A stretch of 34,042 nucleotides of DNA from SAR202 cluster bacterium (lineage in GTDB: Bacteria; Chloroflexota; Dehalococcoidia; Lucifugimonadales; Lucifugimonadaceae), in assembly GCA_008373205.1 (NCBI GenBank), contig RQOS01000019.1:1-34042 (forward strand), in the 5' to 3' direction. The first letter of the stretch is position 1. Every line of letters starts with the position of its first letter. The position numbers were made by a program, and so were the translations under genes. Below the pieces are notes generated by a model, which saw only the letters and a program-made list of their open reading frames with translations, was not told the origin of the DNA and did no database searches. Positions 16,785 through 25,976 of the stretch are shown here, piece after piece.

Positions 16785-17955
16785 TAAAAATATTGTTCTT
16801 TGCGTAACTGGTTCTATTGCAGCTTATAAATCAGTTTACTTGGCTTCTCTTATTGTAAAAGAGGGTGCTAACTTAAGGGTAATTATGACTGAGTCTGCAA
16901 AAGAGTTTGTTGGAGAATCATCTTTTTCCGGAATAACTCATAATGAAGTCATAACTGGATATTATGAAGGTAAAACTGAGTTATCTATAGATCATGTAAG
17001 TATTGCTAAAGAGGCAGATTTAATTGTTGTAGCTCCAGCAACTGCTAATTCTATAGCAAAGATTGCCCTTGGCATTTCAAGTGAACCTATTGTAGGAACT
17101 ATATTAGCATCAAAAGCCCCTGTCATCGTAGCTCCAGCAATGGATGGAGATATGTTTAATTCAAAACAGGTTCAATCTAATATAAAAATTTTACATGATT
17201 TAGATATGATAATATCTGGACCTGAAAAAGGAAGATTGGCATCTGGAATTAATGAATATGGCAGAATGACGGAGCCAGATAAACTTTTGGAAGAAATAAA
17301 CAAAATATTTTCAAAAAAAAAAGATTTTGAAAATATTAGAGCCATAGTCACAGCAGGAGCGACCATTGAATCAATAGATCCAGTACGCTTTATATCTAAT
17401 TGGTCTTCTGGCAAAATGGGAATTGCTATAGCAGAAGCCCTAAGAGACCGTGGTGCAAAAGTTACATTTGTTCATGGAAGAATGGATGAAAACTCAATTA
17501 ATGGAGTAAAAAAAATTCCTGTCTTAAGTGCAATTGAAATGAAAGATCAAATTCTTAAAGAAATTGATAATAATGATTTAATTATTATGTCAGCCGCAGT
17601 AGCAGATTATAGAGTAAAGCAAAAATTTGAGCAAAAGATCAAAAAAGAAAAATTAAGTTCTATAGATTTAGAAAAAAATCCAGATATATTAGCAGAAATC
17701 GATAATAAGAAAATTGTTAAAGTTGGCTTTGCTGCAGAATCAGAAAATCTAATTGAAAATGCCAAGAAAAAATTATCAAGTAAAGATTGTAATTTGATAG
17801 TTGCAAATGATATAACTTTAGAAGGAAGCGGATTTGGTTCAGATAATAATAAAGCTACTTTAGTTCATAAAGAAGGTTGTGATGATCTACCTCTTATGAA
17901 AAAATCAGAGTTAGCTCATAAAATTCTAGACAGAACAATTGAATATATAGATTAG
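16768..17955 (+). CDS. coaBC: Bifunctional phosphopantothenoylcysteine decarboxylase/phosphopantothenate-cysteine ligase
   Basis: The N-terminal flavoprotein CoaC (about 1-185) has TGSIAAYK (14-21) and H76. The substrate motif reads PAMDGDMF (123-130) where E. coli has PxMNxxMW, and the reductase loop reads LASG (157-160) where E. coli has the catalytic Cys. The C-terminal CoaB (about 188-395) has [17 protein letters not shown] (195-211), SSGKMG and SAAVADYR (275-282). At 395 residues it is full length. The two CoaC substitutions look like a lineage variant rather than decay, since the rest is intact. Confidence 0.94.
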   Translation: MTYLSNKNIVLCVTGSIAAYKSVYLASLIVKEGANLRVIMTESAKEFVGESSFSGITHNEVITGYYEGKTELSIDHVSIAKEADLIVVAPATANSIAKIALGISSEPIVGTILASKAPVIVAPAMDGDMFNSKQVQSNIKILHDLDMIISGPEKGRLASGINEYGRMTEPDKLLEEINKIFSKKKDFENIRAIVTAGATIESIDPVRFISNWSSGKMGIAIAEALRDRGAKVTFVHGRMDENSINGVKKIPVLSAIEMKDQILKEIDNNDLIIMSAAVADYRVKQKFEQKIKKEKLSSIDLEKNPDILAEIDNKKIVKVGFAAESENLIENAKKKLSSKDCNLIVANDITLEGSGFGSDNNKATLVHKEGCDDLPLMKKSELAHKILDRTIEYID

Positions 17956-17964
17956 GAGAATAAT

Positions 17965-18219
17965 TTGAGACTCTATTGGAGAACAAGAAAAATGGGACTA
18001 GATCTAGTCGTTGAAAATGATGATAAAGATATTTTCATAGTTGGTGGAGTAAGAGAAACTAAGAGAGGTATAGAGGCTTTGGCCAAAACTACAGGTTATG
18101 ATCCATCAAGAGCAATAAAAGGATTAGAATCTGTTGATCAAGGTAAGATATTTGTAGAAAATTTTCAACCTTGGTTAGAATTCTTCCCAGGAGAAGATCT
18201 TAACATCGAACTTGAATAG
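17965..18219 (+). CDS. Small conserved-context hypothetical protein (84 aa)
   Basis: I do not recognise this acidic 84-residue protein. It has no membrane segment or signal. The start is TTG with a good AGGAG ribosome binding site ending 5 nt upstream, and it lies 9 nt after coaBC and 7 nt before the RraA-like gene, so it is clearly part of the run. A hydrophobic core pattern (DIFIVGGV, KIFVENFQPWLEFFPG) suggests a compact alpha/beta fold. No catalytic motif is visible. Confidence 0.75.
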   Translation: MRLYWRTRKMGLDLVVENDDKDIFIVGGVRETKRGIEALAKTTGYDPSRAIKGLESVDQGKIFVENFQPWLEFFPGEDLNIELE

Positions 18220-18226
18220 GAGTGAT

Positions 18227-18880
18227 ATGAACTTAAGTAAAATAATTAAAGGTTTAGCAGATTATGATTCTGCAACCGTTCAAAATGCCTTGATGACAAT
18301 GGATAATTATGACAAAGAACAAATTGACTACTCAAGTCCTGAACTTAAATCTTATTATCTAGGGCCGAAACCAGTTGTTGGAATTGCAGTAACATGTAAG
18401 GTTACCCCACTATACGAACCAAAAAATAAACTAGACTGGGACGATTACTACGATCAAATTGATGCTTCTGATTTACCTGTAATAGGTGTAATAGTTGATA
18501 TTGAAAAAAATAAAGGCAGAGGAGCCGTCATGGGAGATGGAATGGCTTTAAAACATAAAGCATTAGGTGCTGTTGGAGTAATTAACGGTGGATCAATCAG
18601 AGACTTACCAGGTATTGCTGCTGCTGAGATGCCAGTATGGGCTACAGGGAGAGTTCCAGGACATGGCCCATTTAATTTAATTGAAACTAACACTGAAGTT
18701 GAAGTTGGAGACCTAATAATTAAACCTGGAGATCTTATAATTGGTGATACAGATGGAATAACAAGAGTTCCAATGGAATTAGCTGAAGAGGCTCTTGCAA
18801 GATGTAAGGAAGTTAGAGAATTCGAATCTAAGATATTTGAAGAATTGAAAAAAAAAATTTCAAGTACAAAGGAAAAGTAG
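18227..18880 (+). CDS. RraA/HMG-aldolase family protein
   Basis: The family includes 4-hydroxy-4-methyl-2-oxoglutarate/4-carboxy-4-hydroxy-2-oxoadipate aldolases, oxaloacetate decarboxylases and the RNase E regulator RraA. GGSIRD (121-126; R125 and D126 bind substrate and metal) and GDTDG (173-177) are present, and both are expected of catalytic members. I chose the ATG at 18227 (217 residues) because AGGAG at 18218-18222 sits just before it; an in-frame TTG at 18212 would overlap the previous gene and lies upstream of this site. A metal-dependent aldolase or decarboxylase for a keto acid is more likely than an RNA role. Confidence 0.88.
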   Translation: MNLSKIIKGLADYDSATVQNALMTMDNYDKEQIDYSSPELKSYYLGPKPVVGIAVTCKVTPLYEPKNKLDWDDYYDQIDASDLPVIGVIVDIEKNKGRGAVMGDGMALKHKALGAVGVINGGSIRDLPGIAAAEMPVWATGRVPGHGPFNLIETNTEVEVGDLIIKPGDLIIGDTDGITRVPMELAEEALARCKEVREFESKIFEELKKKISSTKEK

Positions 18881-18897
18881 GTTATAGATCTTTATAA

Positions 18898-21552
18898 TTA
18901 TTCGGATTCTTTTTCCAGAATTTCTGTTAAAATCTCATCGTTATCTGAAATTTCATTTATAAAAGTACTACAACCTGATGCATTACTAAAATCCTCAATA
19001 ATACTTTCTATCACCTCGAAATTATATTCATTTGTTTGAATTTTAATTTTCCTTACAGGCTTACCTAATCCTACTCCTTCTGAGGTTTTAGTTTGTCTAA
19101 CAGATCTTATAGCCCTAATAGCAATTTCTAATGAATTGTTATATTTAGGATTATTATATTCAGTAAATTCATCTGAAGATGGCCAATCTGATTGGTGTAT
19201 TGAATTAATATCATACTCGTCCTTGAAGCACCACGACCATATCTCTTCTGTAATAGTTGGTAAAACAGGTGCAAGTAGTCTTAAGATTACAGAAAGTCCG
19301 AGTCTCAAACATGTTACAGCTGAAGCTTTGTCATCTCCATCAGAATTAAAAACTCGTTTTTTTACTAATTCTAAATAATTATCTGTATATGTGTTCCAAA
19401 AAAATTCTTCAGTGATTTGTAAAGCTTGAGCAAACTGAAATTTTTCATAATAAGTAGTTACATTATTAACCATTTCCTCTAAATCTTTTAGAAAGGACGC
19501 ATCAATTTCATTTAATTTATTAATTTGGTAAGAATCATGAGAAAGTACAAACTTTGCAGCATTATACATTTTAGTTACAAGCTTATTTCCAACTAAAAAA
19601 ACATTTTCATCATAAGTAGTATCAGTACCTAATCGAGCGGATGCAGCCCAATATCTTACTGCGTCTGCACCATATTGTTCTATAGTATCTATGGGAGTGA
19701 TCACATTACCTTTTGATTTACTCATTTTTTTTCGATCTGGATCAAGAATCCAACCAGAAATCACTACATTTTCCCATGGAATAGTATCGTGATGTAAGTA
19801 AGCCTTAACTATAGTATAAAATGCCCATGTTCTGATAATTTCATGACTTTGAGGCCTTATATCCATAGGAAATATAGAGCTCATCTCATCTTGATCTTCT
19901 AGGCCCCATTTTGCGATGATTTGTGGAGTCATAGAGGATGTAAACCAAGTATCAAAAACATCTTTTTCACCAACAAAACCATTAGGTTTGCCTCTATCAA
20001 TTTCTTGGAATTCATTAGGAGTGTCTATATCTGGATCTATCGGTAAATCTGAAATATTTGGTAAAATTACATCATTATAATTTACTTCACCCTTATCATC
20101 AGTTCTATACCAAACAGGTATAGGTACTCCAAAAAATCTTTGTCTACTTATACACCAATCTATAGCTAAATTTTCCGTCCAATTTTCAAATCTTTTAGAC
20201 ATATAATCAGGGTGCCACTTAATTTTTTCTCCCATCCTTAAGAGATCTTTTTTCTTATCTGTTATCTTAACAAACCATTGTCTTGAAGATAAATATTCAA
20301 TAGGTGAATCCCCTTTTTCATAATATCTGACTGGATGAGATATTATTTTAGGTTCAGATACTAACGGTTCTTTATTATTAAGAGAATTATCAGAATCTCT
20401 TAACATATCAATAATAATATCTTTCGATTGCTTTAGAGATTTTTCATATAATTTAGAGATATTTTTATTAGCTTTATCAGGGTTAATACTTATCCAATTT
20501 GAAGAACTTTCTTCATTTTCATAATTTATATTCAAGACTTTACCATTCGATCCAAAAAGTTGCCTTAGTGGCAAGGAATTTTCTCTCCACCAAATCACAT
20601 CTGTTTGATCTCCAAATGTACAAACCATTAATATACCAGTCCCCTTTTCCATGTCCACAAGTTTGCTAGGAAAAATTGGTACAGGAGCAAAAAATATTGG
20701 AGAAATAGCTTTTTTATTGAAAAGATGTTTGTATCTTTCATCATCTGGATGAGCAGTTATACCTACACAAGAACCTAAAAGTTCTGGTCTAGTTGTTGAA
20801 ATAATTAAATCTTTTTCAGAATCTTCTATCGTAAATCTAATATCATGATATGCACCAGGAGTCTCTCTATCCTCAATTTCAGCTTGTGCCACAGCAGTCT
20901 GAAAGTCTATATCCCACATTGTAGGTGATTCATACTGATAAATATGTTTTTTTTCAAAAAGATCTATGAATGATTGTTGAGATATTCTCCTAGATCTATT
21001 ATCAATAGTTGCATATTCATCTTTCCAGTCTATAGAGTAGCCCATTTTTCTAAATAAATCTTTAAAAACTATTTCATCTTGAGCAGTGACAATATGACAC
21101 ATTTCTATAAAATTTTGTCTATTTATAATAAGAGGAGTATCTTTATCTAAACCCAATCTTTTCTTTTCTTTTTCAACATTTAATTTTTCTATATAAGAAA
21201 CATTGTTATCTATTCGAACACCAAAAATATTCTGAACTCTTCTTTCTGTAGGAAGACCATTATCATCCCAACCCATTGGGTATACTACATTAAATTTTTG
21301 CATTCGTTTATATCTGGCTATGATGTCTTGATGAGTGTATGAGAAGATATGCCCAACATGAAGAGATCCTGAAACAGTAGGTGGAGGCGAGTCAATCACA
21401 AATGATTTTTCTCTAGCTTGATTCTTGGATCTAGAATAGATATTGTTAGTTTCCCATTCATTTCTCCAAAAATCTTCCTTTAAGAGATAATCAAATCTTT
21501 TTGGCAATTCCTTAGGATTTATTTTTTTATAATTTTTATTTGTTTTTTCCAT
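18898..21552 (-). CDS. valS: Valyl-tRNA synthetase, archaeal-type (type 2)
   Basis: Class I synthetase charging tRNA-Val. HVGH is at 65-68 and KMSKS at 609-613. The segment after HVGH (FSYTHQDIIARYKRM) and the WDDNGLPTERRVQ motif match the archaeal/type 2 ValS form, not the usual bacterial GTDHAGIATQ form. The editing domain lies between, and an anticodon-binding domain follows KMSKS. At 884 residues it has no obvious C-terminal coiled-coil arm. It is the last gene of the leftward operon prs-secA-unknown-valS and ends 17 bp from the convergent RraA-like gene. Confidence 0.96.
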   Translation of the reverse strand: MEKTNKNYKKINPKELPKRFDYLLKEDFWRNEWETNNIYSRSKNQAREKSFVIDSPPPTVSGSLHVGHIFSYTHQDIIARYKRMQKFNVVYPMGWDDNGLPTERRVQNIFGVRIDNNVSYIEKLNVEKEKKRLGLDKDTPLIINRQNFIEMCHIVTAQDEIVFKDLFRKMGYSIDWKDEYATIDNRSRRISQQSFIDLFEKKHIYQYESPTMWDIDFQTAVAQAEIEDRETPGAYHDIRFTIEDSEKDLIISTTRPELLGSCVGITAHPDDERYKHLFNKKAISPIFFAPVPIFPSKLVDMEKGTGILMVCTFGDQTDVIWWRENSLPLRQLFGSNGKVLNINYENEESSSNWISINPDKANKNISKLYEKSLKQSKDIIIDMLRDSDNSLNNKEPLVSEPKIISHPVRYYEKGDSPIEYLSSRQWFVKITDKKKDLLRMGEKIKWHPDYMSKRFENWTENLAIDWCISRQRFFGVPIPVWYRTDDKGEVNYNDVILPNISDLPIDPDIDTPNEFQEIDRGKPNGFVGEKDVFDTWFTSSMTPQIIAKWGLEDQDEMSSIFPMDIRPQSHEIIRTWAFYTIVKAYLHHDTIPWENVVISGWILDPDRKKMSKSKGNVITPIDTIEQYGADAVRYWAASARLGTDTTYDENVFLVGNKLVTKMYNAAKFVLSHDSYQINKLNEIDASFLKDLEEMVNNVTTYYEKFQFAQALQITEEFFWNTYTDNYLELVKKRVFNSDGDDKASAVTCLRLGLSVILRLLAPVLPTITEEIWSWCFKDEYDINSIHQSDWPSSDEFTEYNNPKYNNSLEIAIRAIRSVRQTKTSEGVGLGKPVRKIKIQTNEYNFEVIESIIEDFSNASGCSTFINEISDNDEILTEILEKESE

Positions 21553-21573
21553 GGAAATATTATCTAAAATTTT

Positions 21574-22284
21574 TCAAAAAGCATAATCTATATTTTTAGA
21601 TTTAGTTGAAAAACTTTTTGTATTATTAATTTTTAATCTTTTGGATTCAGAACTTAATAGCCTAAATAAGAATGTAGTTCCTTTTTTTGTGTCAGAAGCA
21701 AGCTTTGAAGGTTCAGAAAAATCAACTCTTTTCTTAAAACACCAATATGTAAATTTTTCATCATCCAATTCACTATAATTATTTATATCTATTCTATATT
21801 CTTCACAAAATTCTTTAAACATTTCAGTGAATGAAAATTCATAAATTTTCTGAAAAGCATCATCAGGATTAAATCTTACAAAATTACCGTATGAAGTTTG
21901 ACGTTTAATTAATTCTTGTTCAACAAAGCACAGTAAACATCTTTCGATTATGATTCCATAAAAATAAGAAAGATGAGCAGAATATTTTTCGTACCCAATC
22001 AATCCCTTAAATTCCTTTTCAGAAAAACCAGCATATAGATGAGGAGAAGAGATCCATAATAGAATCTTAGATTTTAAAATCTTATTCACATTCATATTAT
22101 CTAAAATTAGATATGCTAATCTTTTCCAATTGAATGCTTCTTCTAGTACTATAAAGTCATATTTTTTTTTATTATCGATTTTCCATAAAGAAATAATTTT
22201 TAAGATATGAGATCTATAATTATCTTCATCTATATCTGAAAAATCATTTATTATTTTCTTTTCATCAATACTAATTTCAGACAT
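21574..22284 (-). CDS. Hypothetical protein between secA and valS
   Basis: I do not recognise this 236-residue protein. It is soluble-looking, rich in Lys, Ile, Phe and Tyr, and likely mostly helical, with aromatic stretches near 60-110 (FNWKRLAYLILDN, LLWISSPHLYAGF) and a polar, basic C-terminal tail. No signal peptide or clear membrane helix is seen. It sits 8 nt after secA and 21 nt before valS, so it is co-transcribed with essential genes. Base composition matches its neighbours, arguing against recent transfer. Confidence 0.8.
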   Translation of the reverse strand: MSEISIDEKKIINDFSDIDEDNYRSHILKIISLWKIDNKKKYDFIVLEEAFNWKRLAYLILDNMNVNKILKSKILLWISSPHLYAGFSEKEFKGLIGYEKYSAHLSYFYGIIIERCLLCFVEQELIKRQTSYGNFVRFNPDDAFQKIYEFSFTEMFKEFCEEYRIDINNYSELDDEKFTYWCFKKRVDFSEPSKLASDTKKGTTFLFRLLSSESKRLKINNTKSFSTKSKNIDYAF

Positions 22285-22292
22285 TTATAAAA

Positions 22293-24878
22293 TTATTTTC
22301 TTTTCTTATTTGTTTTCTTATTTAATCTTTCTAACCTTCTTCTTTCTTGTCTAGAAAGATTAGAATTATTAGACTGATTGACACTATTTGAGGCAGTTGT
22401 CATATTTTGTCTAGTTTGTTCAAAATCTTGTTTTTGAGTCTTATAATTTTGATTACTTTTATTTTGTATGTTACTTACCCTTATTGAATCACTAACAATT
22501 TGAGATTTTATATTTTGAACTAGAAGAGAAAACATCTCAAATCCCATTTTTTTATATTGAATCAAAGGATTCCTTTGCCCTATTGCTTCAAGACCAATAG
22601 ACTGTCTCATATTATCCATAACTGTTAAGTGTTCAACCCATTTAGAATCAATTGAGTGAATAAAAATCGAACTATCTAATTTCTTGGATATTTCTTCATT
22701 TAAGTTCTCTCTTCTTGTTTCATAGATTTTCTTCGCATCTAAAATAAGAGACTCTTTATTAAGATCATCTAAATTAATATTACTAGTATATTCCTCTGGA
22801 AAAAGATTCCTAAGAAAAAATATTTTATTTATATTATCTTGGTCATCAAGCTCATCATAATTTTCAAAAAAAGATTCTACTTCCTCTTCAAGATAATTAT
22901 GAATATCATCATCAAGGTTATCTCCAAATAGTCCTTTATCTCTTAACTTATAAATCACATCTCTTTGAGTATTCATTACGTCATCATAATCAACTAAAGT
23001 TTTTCTAATTTCAAAATGATATGCTTCTACTTTAGATTGTGCTGACTCAATTGATCTAGAGATCATCTTATTTTCTACAGCTTCATTTTCATCCCAATTG
23101 AATGCTGACATAGCAGATTTGATTCGATCTCCTCCAAATCTTTTCACTAAGCTATCCTCAGTTGAGATATAAAATTGAGTTGTACCGGGATCTCCTTGTC
23201 GGCCAGACCTTCCTCTTAGTTGATTATCAATTCTTCTAGACTCATGTCTTTCGGTACCAATAACATAAAGGCCTCCAGAATTAATCACTTTATCATGATT
23301 AGATTTCCACTCATTTTCGCTCTTATAATTATCAGGATTACCTCCAAGTATAATATCCGTTCCCCTACCTGCCATATTAGTTGAAACTGTAACTGAAAAG
23401 GGTGCTCCAGCTTGAGAAATTATAGAAGCTTCAGATTCGTGTTGTTTAGCGTTAAGTACGTTGCACTTTATTCCGTTAGATTTTAATAATTTCGATAAAT
23501 ATTCAGATTTTTCAATAGTCGTAGTACCCACTAAAACAGGAGACCCTTGGTGATTTAAGTCTTTGATTTTATTAGAAACAGCTCTCCATTTAGCTTCTTC
23601 AGTCATATATATTTGATCAGCTAAATCATCTCTTAGAGAAGGTTTGTTTGTTGGAATTTCTAAAACCTCTAATTCATATATTTTTTTAAACTCTTCAGCT
23701 TCAGTAGCAGCGGTTCCAGTCATACCTGATAATTTATCGTAAAGTCTAAAATAATTTTGTAAAGTTATTGTCGCATAAGTAACTGATTCTCTATTTATTG
23801 AGACAGATTCTTTTGCTTCCAGTGCCTGATGTAAACCATCAGAATACCTTCTTCCCTCCATAAGTCTGCCAGTAAACTCATCAACAATAATAATTTCAGA
23901 ATCTCTGACTACATACTGTTGATTTTTAATATAGAAATTTTCAGCTTTTATTGAATTTTCTAATAAATGAGAGTAGATTTGATTTTCTTCAGAATATAGA
24001 TTTTCAACTGATAATTGTTTTTCAACCTTATCAATACCTTTTTCTGTTAATGCAATTGACTGCCTTTTGGCATCAATTTGATAATCTTCTTCTAATTTTA
24101 ATTTTGAAGCAATATTGGAGAATCTTTTATAGTCTTGTGTTTTATCAGGAGCTGGGCCAGATATAATTAGAGGAGTTCTAGCTTCGTCTATAAGTATATT
24201 ATCAACCTCGTCAACAATAGCAAAGGTTAAGTTTTTCTGAACTTTTTCATTTTTTTCTTGAGCCATATTATCTCTTAAATAATCAAAACCAAACTCATTA
24301 TTAGTTCCATAGATAATATCTGATTTATAGGCTTCAGGACGTGGAACTTCTATAAGGTTATAATCATTTGAATCATCGTTTTTTTCTAAGATTAGAGATC
24401 CACTATTTTGTATACAACCAACACTCAAACCTAAGAATTTATATATTTTCCCCATCCATTCAGCATCTCTTTTAGCCAAATAATCATTAACTGTAACTAC
24501 ATGTACGCTATTTCCAGATAAAGTATTTAGGAATGCTGCGAGAGTAGCTATAAGAGTTTTTCCTTCACCAGTTCTCATCTCAGCAATTTTACCCTGATGT
24601 AAACAAATACCACCAATCATTTGAACATCAAAATGCCTCATTCCAAGACATCTTTTTGAAGTTTCTCTGACTAAGGCAAATGCTTCTTCTAAGATAGAGT
24701 CAAGAGAGTTAGTTGTTTTATATTTTTCTCTTAGTTTATTTGTTTGTTCTCTTAAATCCTGATCAGAAAGATTAATATAATTTTCCTCAAGTAAATTAAT
24801 TCTATCTACTATCTTGTATAGGTCTTTAATCTCATCATCGTTAGAATTACCTATAAGTTTTTTTAGGATATTTAACAT
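22293..24878 (-). CDS. secA: Preprotein translocase subunit SecA
   Basis: SecA is the ATPase that drives proteins through SecYEG. Walker A (MRTGEGKT, 101-108), the DEVD Walker B with DEARTPLIISG, GRLMEGRRYSDGLHQALEAKE, MAGRGTDIILGG and LRGRSGRQGDPG are all intact across the 861 residues. The C-terminus ends in a Lys/Arg-rich tail (QERRRLERLNKK) and lacks the CxCxSG zinc motif found in many proteobacterial SecA proteins. It follows prs by 4 nt. Confidence 0.98.
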   Translation of the reverse strand: MLNILKKLIGNSNDDEIKDLYKIVDRINLLEENYINLSDQDLREQTNKLREKYKTTNSLDSILEEAFALVRETSKRCLGMRHFDVQMIGGICLHQGKIAEMRTGEGKTLIATLAAFLNTLSGNSVHVVTVNDYLAKRDAEWMGKIYKFLGLSVGCIQNSGSLILEKNDDSNDYNLIEVPRPEAYKSDIIYGTNNEFGFDYLRDNMAQEKNEKVQKNLTFAIVDEVDNILIDEARTPLIISGPAPDKTQDYKRFSNIASKLKLEEDYQIDAKRQSIALTEKGIDKVEKQLSVENLYSEENQIYSHLLENSIKAENFYIKNQQYVVRDSEIIIVDEFTGRLMEGRRYSDGLHQALEAKESVSINRESVTYATITLQNYFRLYDKLSGMTGTAATEAEEFKKIYELEVLEIPTNKPSLRDDLADQIYMTEEAKWRAVSNKIKDLNHQGSPVLVGTTTIEKSEYLSKLLKSNGIKCNVLNAKQHESEASIISQAGAPFSVTVSTNMAGRGTDIILGGNPDNYKSENEWKSNHDKVINSGGLYVIGTERHESRRIDNQLRGRSGRQGDPGTTQFYISTEDSLVKRFGGDRIKSAMSAFNWDENEAVENKMISRSIESAQSKVEAYHFEIRKTLVDYDDVMNTQRDVIYKLRDKGLFGDNLDDDIHNYLEEEVESFFENYDELDDQDNINKIFFLRNLFPEEYTSNINLDDLNKESLILDAKKIYETRRENLNEEISKKLDSSIFIHSIDSKWVEHLTVMDNMRQSIGLEAIGQRNPLIQYKKMGFEMFSLLVQNIKSQIVSDSIRVSNIQNKSNQNYKTQKQDFEQTRQNMTTASNSVNQSNNSNLSRQERRRLERLNKKTNKKRK

Positions 24879-24882
24879 ATAA

Positions 24883-25830
24883 CTAAAGAAATAGTGCTCC
24901 TACAGAGTCTCCCCTATTAGTTCTCTTAATTGCTTCACCCAACAGTTCTGAAATAGATAAAATCTTAAGCTTTTCACTTTTGTAATTTATTGGTAGAGAA
25001 TTGGTAACAACAACTTCTTTGATTTCTTTTGAATTTACTATTTTTTCTATAGAATCTTCGGGGAAAACTCCATGTGTTGCAGCAACATAAACATCCTTAA
25101 CACCATTTTCTTTCAACAAAACAGATCCAGCTAACATAGTTCCACCAGTATTTATTTCATCATCAAATAAAACAGCTGATTGACCTTTAACATCTCCAAT
25201 AATATTTAGAGATTCAACAGTATCTTTGTTTCCAATTCTTCTTTTTTCAATAATTGCTAAAGGAGCCCCTAGCTTGTTAGCAAAATCTCTTGCTCTTTTA
25301 GTCCCTCCAATATCAGGAGAAACTACAACGATGTCATCAAGTTTTTTTTCAATAAAATATCTAGCCAGAATAGGTAGTGCTGTTAATTCGTCAACCGTAG
25401 CTGAAAAAAATCCTTGGACTTGACCTGCATGCAAATCCATCAACATAACTCTGTCTGCTCCAGCTGTAGTAACCAAGTCAGCAATCAATTTTCCAGTAAT
25501 TGGTACTCTAGGTTGATCTTTTTTATCTGTTCTAGCATAAGAAAAATAAGGAATAACTGCAGTAATTCTTCCTGCAGAAGCTCTTTTTGCAGCATCTATC
25601 ATTATTAATAGTTCCATAATATGGTCATTTACTGGAAATGAGGTGGGTTGAATTATAAAAACGTCTCTCTCTCTAACGTTTTCTAATATTCTTACAAAAG
25701 TATTGTCATTTATGAACTTAAATACTTCTGATTTAGTTAAGTCCTGTCCAATGTACTTAGCAATATCTTTAGATAAGTCTTTGTGGGCATTTCCGCTTAT
25801 TATTAATGGACCTTTTTGCAAATTCTTCAT
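24883..25830 (-). CDS. prs: Ribose-phosphate pyrophosphokinase (PRPP synthase, class I)
   Basis: Prs makes PRPP from ribose 5-phosphate and ATP for nucleotide, His and Trp synthesis. The 315-residue protein has YARTDKKDQPR (98-108), the metal-binding DLHAGQVQGFF (132-142), the flexible-loop KRR (196-198), and the PRPP loop DDEINTGGT (223-231). This fits class I enzymes, which need phosphate and are inhibited by ADP. It is the first gene of the leftward operon and diverges from ispH across 146 nt. Confidence 0.97.
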   Translation of the reverse strand: MKNLQKGPLIISGNAHKDLSKDIAKYIGQDLTKSEVFKFINDNTFVRILENVRERDVFIIQPTSFPVNDHIMELLIMIDAAKRASAGRITAVIPYFSYARTDKKDQPRVPITGKLIADLVTTAGADRVMLMDLHAGQVQGFFSATVDELTALPILARYFIEKKLDDIVVVSPDIGGTKRARDFANKLGAPLAIIEKRRIGNKDTVESLNIIGDVKGQSAVLFDDEINTGGTMLAGSVLLKENGVKDVYVAATHGVFPEDSIEKIVNSKEIKEVVVTNSLPINYKSEKLKILSISELLGEAIKRTNRGDSVGALFL

Positions 25831-25858
25831 AAACTAAATTTTTCCTTATTCATAATTT

Positions 25859-25943
25859 ATCAAATATTAAAAATAAAAATAATAACTTTTGAGAAAAAAT
25901 AAAGGGTAAAATTTTTCATAATCTTATAATCAAATATTAAAAA
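25859..25943. repeat. 15-bp direct repeat in the prs/ispH divergent intergenic region
   Basis: ATCAAATATTAAAAA occurs at 25859-25873 and again at 25929-25943, 70 bp apart start to start (near seven helical turns). The 146-nt region is very AT-rich and must hold both divergent promoters. A TATAAT at 25949-25954 is a possible -10 for ispH, though no good -35 is visible. The repeat could be paired operator half-sites or chance in AT-rich DNA. Confidence 0.35.
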
Positions 25944-25976
25944 AAGTTTATAATTTACAATATACAAATATTTTTT

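Noticed and set aside
18212-18226. TTG start for the RraA-like gene
   Set aside because: The AGGAG site lies inside this extension and just before the ATG at 18227, and the TTG would overlap the preceding gene without need.
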